Part shown: positions 52,830 through 62,844 of the stretch, piece by piece
How positions within the stretch are numbered: the first letter of the stretch is position 1
Layout: every line of letters starts with the position of its first letter
Assembly: GCA_038277395.1 (NCBI GenBank)
Contig: CM076191.1
Location: forward strand, 30,527,936-30,591,935
Reading direction: 5' to 3'
From: Dryocosmus kuriphilus
Taxonomy: Eukaryota > Arthropoda > Insecta > Hymenoptera > Cynipidae
Length of the DNA stretch: 64,000 nucleotides
The notes under the pieces: model-generated
What the model was told of the DNA's origin: nothing
Databases searched by the model: none
The model's input: only the letters and a program-made list of their open reading frames with translations
Program-made: the position numbers and the translations under genes

Positions 52830-53001
52830 ATCAATAGTAGGAGGGTAATCCATTAAAACACTGAAAAACACACAAAGTTTATAAGTAAAGATAGCGTATA
52901 TTTTAAAAACAAGAAAATTCGTATCTGTATAGGGTAAGAAACAATGTCGGCCTTCTGGAGATCTTGACTCAATCACGCGTCAAACCGAAGTGACGCTTCC
53001 G
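52830..53001. repeat. Dispersed repeat flanking the hAT element (copy at 48040)
   Basis: Diverged copy of 48040-48215. Its last eight bases, CGCTTCCG, are the left target-site duplication of the hAT element. Confidence 0.55.
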
Positions 53002-53321
53002 CAGTGTTACCAGATGGTAGAAGCGGTTTCCTCCTAGATGGAGCTGTAATTCCTCCGAAAATCTGCTAATACCTCCAGCTATATGAACTAAGCTTAAAAT
53101 ACGATATTTGTCTTCGATATATCGATTTTTTCCCCCAAGCACCGCCAATTAATTGGTATATCATACCTGCAGATCATACCATATATCTGCATATATAACG
53201 GGAATTGATTATGTTGTGATATGTTGTGTCACAAAAAAAATACATAAAGATTTGAAACGTAGCGTATATTTCTTCATAGTAATAGAGAATGAACATTTTA
53301 ATACGAATACAATTTTTCTCT

Positions 53322-53327
<6 letters not shown>

Positions 53328-53372
<45 letters not shown>
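53328..53372. repeat. (TA)n microsatellite
   Basis: About 20 TA units lie between the left end and the 3' end of the transposase gene of the hAT element. The Ile-Tyr frames across it are artefacts. Confidence 0.9.
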
Positions 53373-53373
<1 letters not shown>

Positions 53374-53514
53374 CTCTTGTACATATATAGTTTTCTCTTA
53401 TATATTACATAATATATACTTATAATAAAATGAATATTTGAAAAGTTTTCAATCAGTGAGATTTGGCTGATAATAATCGTTAGAAAGACTACATTTTCCA
53501 CTCTTACTTTTGAT

Positions 53515-55088
53515 TCACGAATCTAAATTTTTGAAAACATCCAGAACTTCATGAACAAAATTGCTCTTATAAACTGTCTCACTTTTGAACATCTCAAACA
53601 TTTTTTGTGAAGGCTCGAATTTCGTACAACCATCTTTAAGGAGTAATCTTATACGCATTATCGCGTCAGCTGTTTTTATAGACATTTTGTTTCTCAGCTT
53701 GTCTTTTATTATATTTACAATCGAGAAACCTCTCTCAACTGCAGCATTTGAGAATGGCAATGACAACAAAGCCACAGCCAGTCGAGAGATGTTTCCGAAC
53801 CTTGGTTGTCCACCAGCATCACAATCGTCGAGAACTTTCGACCAATATGCATCTGAAGTTGCTGCGTTTTCAATTTCAAGGCGATGCAACATATTCCATT
53901 GCTTGACAGTCTCATCAACATCAAGACAAATAGATTGAAAATGCACAGCAACTTCAGTTACATCTTGCTTCATCTGACTTGACGCAATTTTTGGCGAGAA
54001 TAGAGAAAGCTTTTCTAGAATGCAAATATTTTTAGGTATTCTTTCCCTTATTTCTTCTGCTAATTTGATCAAAAATAACTTGCATCTTTCTTTAATCTCA
54101 GAAATGACGTTTTGATCGTGTTTTCCGCTTTCTTGGTGGAAATCATAACCAAAATTTATGCATTGGGTGGGCATGACATAGTTCTCAAATTTGAATTCAC
54201 ATAAATCTTTTCGCCCATGTCGACTCAATTGCTGTGGTACAACAATGTTTTGTAGAACTGAATAAAACAGTTCATTCACATCTTCCAAAAGTTTAAATGG
54301 TTCAGCTGATTGAGATTGGAACAGTGCATTGACCTGAATCACTTTCTTTAAAGCATGACGAAGAAAAAGTAAGTACAATTTGTTTCTCTCATCGTGGTAC
54401 ATATGGTATAAGGTTTCAGCCTTATAACCTGCATCACCACGTTCGCTTGTACGCGCCAAGTCAAAATGCAAACGCAATGTTTCCCATTGATCTAAAATTG
54501 TTTCAATCGCATTCAAACGAGCTAACCAACGAGTACCAGACAATTTAGCAATCTTTTTTGGACCACGCTCGTTCATGACCTTGAACATTTCAGCATATGC
54601 GTTGTTTCTTTTGTAACTACCTGAGAACCACGAATGACTTGTTTTCACAAGATAATCTAAATTTTTTGGTAAGACGTCACATGCTTTTTCAGCACAAAGG
54701 TGCAGAGAATGACACAAACATTTAACCACTACTAAATGAGGAACCAAATCTTTCAATTTGGAAGAAACTGAATTTTTTGAACCTGCCATTGTATTTTCCC
54801 CATCGATGCCTAAACCAATTAGATTTTCGAGTTTCAATCCATCTGATTTGAGTTGATTCAGGATAGAATTTGTTGTCGCTTCAGCAGTACCAGATTCCAG
54901 CTCAATGAGACGGTAAAATGTTGTACACACTTTGCGAGATTTTTTACTGAAGTAGCGAACCATCATGCATAAAGTCTTGGTTGTATCTATTAACGTACTC
55001 CCATCAACTATCAGAGAAAAATGCGACGTTCCAATATCTTCAATTAGCTCTTGAAGAAGACAAGGTGATATCACATTGAGAATGAGCC
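53515..55088 (-). CDS. hAT transposase, exon 3 (catalytic and dimerisation domains)
   Basis: Third and largest exon of a 661-codon gene. It begins after a TTATTTTTGCAG acceptor (AG at 55089-55090) with two bases completing the codon left by exon 2, and ends at a stop at 53515-53517. It encodes the RNase H-like core: D166 in LIVDGSTLIDTT, D233 in LGIDGENTMAGS, and a Cys/His segment VVKCLCHSLHLCAEKACD. KLSGTRWLARLNAIETIL (R-W motif) follows, then a helical insertion and the C-terminal hAT dimerisation region LLSLPFSNAAVERGFSIVN with E589. IIKDKLRNKMSIKTADAIMR ends the conserved part. No stop or frameshift occurs. The protein would act in the nucleus on the element ends, or be a host-domesticated relative. 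Its family resembles ZBED/SCAND3-type hAT proteins. Confidence 0.92.
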
Positions 55089-55409
55089 CTGCAAAAATAA
55101 TATCAAGTCTTTTACTATTACCACATAATAGTCAATTGTTCTACTATAATAAAATGTTTTCTTGTATGGTCTATTATATATTTATGTTTTTATTATACTA
55201 TTTTTTATTATATTTATATATATATTTTATTTATTAATTTATTGATATTATTTACTTTTATTATTATTATTATTATTATATATTCATATGTATTTATATT
55301 GTTTCTGATTTTGTATTGTGTCATAAAAAAGTAACCTATAGTAAACCATAGTTTTATCTATCTTTGAACAATATCATCAATACAAATATTGAATGTCAAT
55401 AATTTTCAC

Positions 55410-55751
55410 CTGTGCATTTAGTTCGACATAGATCTAGTTTGGAAAGTATTTCTGAATTTTTATCCAGTTCAGCAATCACGGGGGTCAAATGGTCGATTGT
55501 TCGGATACTGCAGTGTTCTGCTACAAAAGCTGCGAGTTTCAACTCTCCCCTTTTGCGCTTTTCGTCGATAGTTGTCTTAGCAAATTCCGTTATTTTAGGC
55601 AAGTTTCTGAATTCCCTGTTAGCCTTCTCTCTTTCCAAATGCTTTTTAGTCGCAGCGTGCTCCTTCAATCTTTCCTTATGAGCGGTCAAATCCGTTTTGC
55701 AATAGACACAATATGCACGCGTGTTGTCTCCTGTCATGTGGCGTAACCATC
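55410..55751 (-). CDS. hAT transposase, exon 2 (BED-type zinc finger)
   Basis: 342 bp between an AAATTTAG acceptor (AG at 55752-55753) and a GTGAAA donor (GT at 55408-55409). It starts WLRHMTGDNTRAYCVYC and holds the DNA-binding finger C38-x2-C41-x13-H55-x5-H61 (CVYC … HAATKKH). A basic helix and KRKRGELKLAAFVAEHCSIR follow. It enters with two bases of a Gly codon and leaves with one base, matching exons 1 and 3 exactly. The two introns are 415 and 321 bp. Confidence 0.88.
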
Positions 55752-56166
55752 CTAAATTTAAGTAGAAAATAAAAAATGTTCATTTTATTCGCTTTTATAA
55801 AAGTTTCCATTTATAAAATTTATTTTTGGAAAAAAACACTGCTGCATAGAAATACACTAATAAAATGTATTCATGTAAGGTTTGCGTTGTTTTTAAGCAA
55901 AATTTTTACACTGACATAGCAGAAAATGTTGTACCGACAAAAAAGTTTCGTTGAATAGGGGACACAAAAAACATAGCTGTAATATAGCGAAACTTTTCCA
56001 TTGCAAGCAGTTTACATAACATGTAACATCAAATTATTTATAACTAGATTTTTGAATCAATATTATTTTATGCATGATTTTAAAATTTATTCCCATCGTA
56101 AGACAATACGACTAAATATTTAAGTAAAGTCAATTAAAAGCTTTGTCAATTCATAATTTTTTAAAC

Positions 56167-56236
56167 CTTTAAATTTTGGATCACTCTCCCAACTTTTCGA
56201 ATAATTTTGGCTGTATTTTTTTTCTTTGGGTGGCAT
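56167..56236 (-). CDS. hAT transposase, exon 1 (start)
   Basis: 70 bp from an ATG (56234-56236, context CAAACATGCCACCC) to a GTTTAA donor (GT at 56165-56166). It encodes MPPKEKKYSQNYSKSWESDP then KFK and the first base of a Gly codon completed by exon 2. The basic N-terminus followed by W-x-x-x-P-x-F-x-x-W is the usual lead-in to this kind of BED finger, and the phase match is exact. I found this exon by phase and motif, not by length. Confidence 0.8.
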
Positions 56237-56650
56237 GTTTGAGCGATAAGATCGCTTCGATCAAAAACAAAAGATCACTTTTCTTCACAACATAAGAAAA
56301 AGCGCGCGTTACATTGCAGGTTTAACGTTAGGCGTTATGTCATTGTTGTTTACCTCAGGGTTGCCAATTCAATATTTCGTATGGACGATCGAGTCGCCAT
56401 CTGCCCATCTCAGCTGAAGTCGCGTCGCCAACTGTCCCTTTTGAAAACCGCCAAATTTCAAATGCTCTAAAAATGTGCTAACTTGCACATTTTCAAGTGC
56501 AAGTGCGTATTTGCACATTGTACAATGCTCGAGGCGAAAATCCTCCTAAATTTCCTCCATGAAAAAAAAACTCCGAAAACTCCTCCGGTCAGGTTTAGAA
56601 CCTCCTAATTTTTGGAGGAAACCTCCTAATCTGGCAAAACTGCGCTTCCG

Positions 56651-56959
56651 CATTCGGTGACCCCCCAGGTAGCTAGAGTCCTTCCTCAAACTCTGTCCAC
56701 CTCTGCTTATTGCTTAGTGTACACACCTACATCTAGTAACGAGTTTGTGGTGAAACCTTCAGGTAAGATGATTCAAGTTCGAGCCTACCGCTTTCTAAAA
56801 TCTTGGAATGACAGCCTTGGAAAATGAAAACCCCATCGAAGTACCGTTACTCGACCCTGAATCATCCGCCCTTAACAAATGCTTCTGCGAATAAATTCAC
56901 AGATCTTCTAAATATTTGCCGCAATACGTTCAGCCCGATTCTAAACAAATGTTGACCCG
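56651..56959. other. Non-coding flank right of the hAT element
   Basis: Balanced composition with no gene or RNA recognised. CATTCGGTGACCCCCC begins the uninterrupted host side. Confidence 0.4.
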
Positions 56960-57835
56960 ATCATCGGCTTAATATTAATCAGAACAGGCGACATTGGCGG
57001 TCAGAGTTGACACGACCGTCTGCCCAACACTGGCCCAACGTTGGGCCGACAGTCGGGTATACTCTGGCGAATTGTTGTAAAATGAACACAACACTACAGT
57101 CGGCCAGACTCTGGGCGACGGTTGACCCGACTGCTGGCGTAATATTATCTGGTACAAGTAACCTGACTGCGCTCGACCGTCGGTCCAACTTTGTCTCAAG
57201 CTTGGGCCGACGGTCAGGTATACTTTGGCGAATTGTTTGAAAATGATCACAATAGTACGGGCGAATTACCGCTATAGGTGGCTGACGGTAAAAGTGGGCC
57301 ACAAGTGAAATCAGTCTTCGGGTCTATAAGTAGACGGCTTTGCCAAGGAAGTAACGAGCTATTTTCAGACCGTTGGTTCAACTTTGAAAACCAGTGGTAG
57401 GCTTGCGTTATTATTACTCTAGTTGGGTCGACCATTGGTCCACGAAGTTGGGCCAGATTTAAAAACCAATGGTGGGTCATTCTTCTTGTGTTCCGTGGTT
57501 GGCCCAACCTTGCGAACCATTGCCGGTCCAACCGTGGAAAATAGGTAGGCTTGCGTTATCATTACGTTAGTTGGTCCGACAATTGCTTCCCAAGGTTCGG
57601 CCAACGTTTTTTGACAATGTTCGGCCAACTTTATAAACCAAGGTTCCTCCAATACTGCTGCCCAAGGTTGGACAAACTTCGTTTCCCATGATCGGCTCAA
57701 CGATGGTAAAAGCCGCCGGCCAGTGTTGTCATTACGCTAGTTGGCCCTACCATTGGATTATATAGTTGGGCCGACCTTTCAATGGTTGGCCCGACCGTGG
57801 CCCAATGGCAAATTCGCACCTGGGCTGTCACATGG
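56960..57835. repeat. Degenerate tandem repeats built on GTTGGGCCGAC / GGTTGGCCCAACC words
   Basis: Two blocks. In 56960-57250 a unit of about 162 bp recurs with TTGGGCCGACRGTCRGGTAT then ACTYTGGCGAATTG at about 57041 and 57203. In 57360-57760 a unit of about 150-175 bp recurs with TAGGCTTGCGTTATYATTAC at about 57393 and 57544, and GTTGTCATTACGCTAGTTGG near 57722. Short, partly palindromic GGTTGGCCCAACC-like words are spread throughout. Overlapping open frames on both strands follow from the repeats and are not genes. Confidence 0.6.
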
Positions 57836-60139
57836 CCTTAATGAACATACTCTATGTTTACTTCTTTCGTATCAGTCAATCAGCATTGACTCATTTTCCC
57901 GCAAAAAATCCAAAAAGGATATTTTTTAAACATAAAAAAAAATTAAAACCTATTTTTAAAAACTTTCCTTAAGTGATTACATTTATTTTTTAGTGTTCTT
58001 TTAATTTCACAAGGAAAATAAAATATTTGAAATTATACAACTACCTCATTGAAATTGTTCTGTGTCGAAATAAAATTGTTTCAATATTCTAATGGCTTCT
58101 AATTAAAAAGGTTTTGATTTGCAGATTGTCTATAACTTTTGAATTTGAATTCATTCAAAGTTTTAAGTTTAAGCTTTGAATTACCCTATATATATATTGT
58201 ATTTAGAAAGATTTATCTTAAAATACTATCTAATTTTGAAGGTCTTCAAATTAAATATAAATTCAATTTTAAACATTTCATAATTGTTTCGCATTAGGTT
58301 CTTCAATTTCGAAATTATTTTTTTAATATACTTCAAACTGTAAATTGTTCAGTTTTCAGGGCTTGAATTAAAAAATCTAAATAACCAGGAAAATTGATTG
58401 AAAACCGGGAAAGTATTTTTAATTACATTTGTATAGCGTAATATCCGAATATGTTTAAACACCTTATGTTTTCGCACAAATTATACAACTGCAATAATTT
58501 TTTCTTAATGTTTCGGGAAGCTGGAAGTTATAACTTTCGAGGGCATTCAATGGTGCGTAAAACTCAGGCATCTTCGACGTTGTTCCGCATAGTTTATCCC
58601 AGTTCCTGGCTGTGCGTTTATAACCATACGCATCGCATGTTTTGCTACGCTTTGTTAAGCTGTGCTATGCATCAAGTCCATTATAGCACCAATACTATAT
58701 CGTTTTCTATGGTGCATAACTTCGCCATACCGTGCAAATATGCGCAAGCAGTCGAGCTGTTTACAGCAAAGAGAACTACGATTTATCGATTGCGACCAAA
58801 CTCTAATTTCAATAAGGAAAGTCGTGATTCAATTCAATCGGGTGCGCATTAACCACATTAACCACAAATCCCAAATCATTCCTTACTCCATAACTCACAC
58901 ATTCAAATTTCACCTACTAAAATTCACATACATCTCTCAGTAAATTGTTCCATCCACTTTAGATACCAAATTACCTTCTCTCAAATTTTTTATTCCAGTA
59001 TGTTTTTAAATAATAATAGACCTTTTCAGTAATATTCAGGTGAAATCGACTTTAAAATAAATTAAATTCACCTAAAGATGAAACAGTAGGAAGTGAAATA
59101 TTTCCGACATTTATAGGAGGGCCATCAATTAAAAGGAACAGAATGGTAGACAATTTAAATTACTCCTCTTTTCACGAGATTCACAATCGAGAATATGAAC
59201 ATTAATATTGTCTCCCTATGAAAAGAATCGTCTGCTTTTCATTGAATTAAAAAAGTCACTTTGAATTTCTCTTCCGGGCACAGGAATTTTAATTTTTCCT
59301 TTCTATAGCTTTTGTTGTTATTCCTTTCACTCATTTTTGTTCTCATTTTCTGTCATATTGGAACATTTATTCCGGTTTTGGTGCATATGAAATGGTCCGA
59401 GTCCGAAAACGAGTCAGCAAACAGATTCCCGTTTTCGACTCTTTGGCCGCTTTGTAAGGTCAAAGTTGTGTACATAACATTCAGTTATTTTGTCACCAAA
59501 TGTCACAGGTGGAGTGCATTGATTGCTCGCTCTCCCATGAAGCTTCCTGTCTATATATGTCGTTGCGTATTAGTGCTTTGAAATTGAAAAACACAAAAAG
59601 TGAGAACACAAATGAAATCGGAATGAGTTGTCGCGAACGGATGACCGCGACACGCCTGCGACCCATTGTTCCACCCAATTCCTCGAACGCGAATATCTGT
59701 GTTAACCCTGTTACGTTACATCTGTACAAGGTAGTAAGGTATATGTGTGGCGCACTGTCGCACCTACAGATGCCGAAAGTGTAACAGTAATTAGTGATGG
59801 GCGCTGCTCGGTATTTCACGGTCATGACCAAATTTTGACCGGTCATGACGGTAATGTTGATAGAACGCAGTCTGACCCAAATATCTCCTTTATAAATGCT
59901 CTATTTGAGTACCTAAACCACAATTGAAAAAAAAAGCTGAGCGTAGCACGCAGTTTGCCAGTCTCGCGGGAATTTCGAGGGGAGTTTGAAATCGTCACAT
60001 TAAAAATTAACAAATTGGATTGGAAAACTATCGCATTTATTAACAATTTTGTTCGAAAATTTAGTAGTGTGTTATGCTATTTTAAATAAAGTTTCAATGA
60101 ATAGCATTCTGTATTCGTTGGAATAGTAGATTCCTATAT
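57836..60139. other. Non-coding DNA
   Basis: AT-rich to about 58440 and mixed afterwards. The open frames at 58451-58852 and 59493-59846 overlap frames on other strands and lack motifs. Near 59793, TAGTGATGGGCGCTGCTCGG resembles a hAT-type end and is followed by a GGTCATGACC palindrome, but I found no partner end. Confidence 0.4.
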
Positions 60140-61010
60140 ACGAGGCATGTCCAGAAAGTAAGAGTACTGTTGCCCTCTCGTGGTGTGAGAATTTCTTTTT
60201 CCAAAGTTGGCAATTCTGAGTTGCAGTGTGGGTTGTCCTTAACACAACAAGCACCTGCGGCCCTCATTAGTACGAAAACTCGCCTTGTAGTGTCCGTTTG
60301 TGTAAAATATGTCGATAAGAAATCCCGCCAAGTGCGAGGTGCGCCCTGTCATCAGGTTCCTTCTCGCGGAAGGAAAAACACCGACTGAAATTTTTTCACG
60401 GATCAAAACTGTTTATGGTGAAGGTGTTATGAACAGAACGAACGTGTTTAAGTGATGTCGTGAATTTAAGGAAGGAAAAACGAATGTTCATGACGATCAG
60501 AGGAGTGGAAGACCTTCAATTTTGACCGATGAGTTGGTGCAAAAAATCGAGGAAACTCTTCGTGAAGACTCTTCATTTTGATCGAATTTCTGCCTCAGGG
60601 GGAGACACTTAATGCAGCACGATACTGTGAAACTCTAAAAAAAACAAGAGAGCAATCCAAAACAAACGGAGGGGAATGTTAACGAAGGGAGTGTGCTTGT
60701 TGCACGACAACGCCCGCCCGCACACGGCCAACGTCAGTAAGACGCTTTTGGACTCCTTTGGTTGGGACACTTTGAACCATCCCGCATACTCCCCTGACTT
60801 GGCGCCTTCAGACTTTCATCTTTTCACCTCCCTGAAGACTCACCTGGGTGGAAACAAATTTTCAACCGACGAGGAGGTTAAACAAGAGGTCCTGAACTGG
60901 AAGAAGGAGATGACGGGAGACTTCTATGAGGAGGGTATCAAAAAACTTTTGTGCCACGGTTCACAACCTGCATAGAACGGCAAGGCGACTACGTGGAAAA
61001 ATAACTGACA
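60140..61010 (+). pseudogene. Mariner transposon fragment with internally deleted transposase
   Basis: The left end at about 60138 has ACGAGGCATGTCCAGAAAGT AAGAG, a mariner-type terminal repeat after TA. An ATG at 60309 opens a transposase N-terminus (MSIRNPAKCEVRPVIRFLLA) with RINRTNV-like helix-turn-helix sequence and DDQRSGRPSILTDELVQKIE. A TGA replaces a Trp codon near 60453. At about 60580 the frame is lost and the part holding the first catalytic Asp is missing. From 60603 remnants of LNAARYCETL are seen, and 60676-60975 is open: LLHDNARPHTANVSKTLLDS (second catalytic Asp) and HPAYSPDLAPSDFHLF (third), then LGGNKFSTDEEVKQEV and the C-terminus. No right terminal repeat is found before 61400, so the element is also 3'-truncated. 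Confidence 0.85.
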
Positions 61011-61735
61011 TATTTACCAACAAAATCCCCTTCTAGAAATAATCGAGTGGGCCCGATTTAAAATGATTAACGCGATCCACACTTTAATCGTTTTAAATTG
61101 TTTTTAATCGAGACATGCACTGAACCTGAGCATCAATTTGTCCCAATCGGATTGAATTGTGTGAACGAATATGCGCTTTTGATCAAAATGCACACTCTGC
61201 AGTTTTCGTTCACGGCGCGCTCTTATTTGGAGTTTAAAATTTTTATTCAGGTGCATCAAAGTGTTTAGAGGTTGATATTTTTGTTCAAGTACATCGAATT
61301 AAGGGCTGAAATTTTGTGCCTTAGGGACGTGTAGAGAAATTCTGTGACTTAATTGCGATAGTCATACAGTTAGTTTAATTGACAAATATATGTTAATGGC
61401 AGTAGCAATTTGATCTGTCGGGAATGATTGTAAAACGTTCATTTACTTTTTCTAAAATATATATTGTTAAATATATTTGTTGTTCCTCAAAAGTAAATAA
61501 CTATTTTGCAAGAGAGAATAAAATGCGACTATCAAGTTGAAGACTTGAAATCTTAAATAATTCTCCGCACCACCGATTTAGAACGATTGGGAACGATTGA
61601 GAAATGCAGGAAGCGCAATCAATCGTGTTGATCCAATTAAGAAACACAACTGAATTTTATTGAAATTGTTCTTCTATAGTTTTCAATCGATTCCAGTCGA
61701 TTATTTTTAGAAGGGAAGCTTGTGCTGGCTACCGG
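61011..61735. other. Non-coding DNA
   Basis: Contains scattered AATCGATT / CGATTGGGAACGATTGAG words but no gene, RNA or element end that I can support. Confidence 0.4.
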
Positions 61736-61739
61736 TGTA

Positions 61740-61918
61740 TTTCGTCCCGGATTCACTTATGTGGATTCATCAGTGTGGCTTGGTGTGGCTGTCGCACAAG
61801 TGAATCCAGCCACGGATCCCTGGGGCCTCGAGGAGACATAATATTATTCCAGGGTCACCCATCCAAGTTGTAGCCGCGCCGTTCGGTGCTGAACTTTCCG
61901 GAACAGGCCGATGCGAAA
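61740..61918 (-). ncRNA. 5S-rRNA-derived sequence (pseudogene or SINE head)
   Basis: On the minus strand, CATCGGCCTGTTCCGGAAAG, TTCAGCACCGAACGGCGCGG and CTACAACTTGGATGGGTGAC follow one another (61910 down to about 61852). They match the middle and 3' half of animal 5S rRNA (CATCGG…GTTAAGCACCG…GGGCGCGG…TAGTACTTGGATGGGTGACC), including the box A and box C parts of the internal RNA polymerase III promoter. The 5' third of 5S and its 3' closing stem are absent or replaced by unrelated sequence (CTGGAATAATATTATG…). This fits a 5S-derived SINE or a retropseudogene rather than a functional 5S gene. Confidence 0.65.
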
Positions 61919-62084
61919 CGTTAAGTTTAAAAAGAGAAATGTTTTTTTCTTAATTTTCTATTATTTCTTATTTTATTACGGTTGCTTTTTTCATTAACAA
62001 AGATGTTGAAGATGAAAAAATCTGTGCATTCTTTAATACCGAAGTTTTGTTTCTATTTATTTTCAGTATAATTGAGTGGTTAGG

Positions 62085-62262
62085 GGCCGTACTTAAATTA
62101 CGTAACAGATTAACGAGCCCTCTCTAGACCCCCCCCCCCCCCCCATTTGTAACTTTAGATCGTAACAAATGTAAAACTACGATCATCCGCGGAAGGGAGG
62201 GAGGAGGACAAAAATAGTCCAAAATTGGTAACGTAGTTTATGGACGCTCCCTTCCGTACTAC
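62085..62262. mobile_element. Short MITE-like hairpin element
   Basis: GGGGCCGTACTTAAATTACG TAAC at the left and, inverted at the right, GGGAGCGTCCATAAACTACG TTAC bound about 175 bp. This GGGCCGTNCATAAATTACGTAAC-type end is common among small insect elements (recalled, not checked). It contains a run of 16 C at 62129-62144. Confidence 0.5.
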
Positions 62263-62844
62263 GTATAATCAGGTGTAGAATTCTCGCGCTCGGTTTCTTC
62301 GGCTCCTGAGAGCTTTTAAAAAATGTTTCGAATTTTAATTTTTGAAACATACTCGAATAGAAAATTTGATTGCACATCTTTTTTCCACATAAAAAAAGTT
62401 GTAGCTCTTTTAGTTTTCGAAATAAATGTAAAAAACTATTTTTTCGCCAAACCAAAATTTAATATTTTTTTTTACTTCAACTCGCGCTCAGTCACTCAAT
62501 TTGGGGAATTTCGTATTATAATTTACAGGAATTACACATTGCAATGTTTTTGGAGTAACTGTGTAGGTTAAAATCTTAAATATTTATGTAAAGAAAAGTT
62601 AATGATTTATTTTCATCACGTTGCAAAAATTGAACATCGATACTTTCCAGCGCGTGGGGAGTTGAACGATGTCAAGCGAACTTTGAGCAAGCTGAAAGTT
62701 CCAACGGGAAAGTTGGTCAGAAAGGAATAAAGAAGTTTTCTAGAAAATATTACTTATTTCTTACAACCGTTAAAAAACTATGATTGTTTTACTTCGTATG
62801 CGTTTGGTTCTATTTTCTGGAATCCTCCAATATTGACCGAAATT
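62263..62844. other. Non-coding DNA
   Basis: AT-rich. Short overlapping frames on both strands without motifs. Confidence 0.4.

Larger units (their letters stand above)
53002..56642 (-). mobile_element. Complete hAT transposon with perfect 8-bp TSD
   Basis: 3,641 bp flanked by CGCTTCCG on both sides (52994-53001 and 56643-56650). The ends are CAGTGTTACCAGATGG on the left and, read inward from the right, CAGTTTTGCCAGATTAGG. The first 14 bases match at 12. Both ends then carry a GGTTTCCTCC word a little further in. An 8-bp TSD and CAG ends are hAT hallmarks. It carries a three-exon transposase gene on the minus strand (56236 to 53515), apparently intact. A (TA)n tract at about 53328-53372 and an ATT-rich tract (55200-55290, in intron 2) are internal. 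Confidence 0.88.

Noticed and set aside
58451..58943. Open frames of 93 and 133 codons
   Set aside because: They overlap each other in different frames, lack motifs or splice context, and their composition does not differ from the surrounding DNA.
59793..59865. TAGTGATGGGC end-like motif followed by GGTCATGACC palindromes as a hAT insertion
   Set aside because: No partner end or 8-bp duplication was found, so only a chance resemblance can be claimed.
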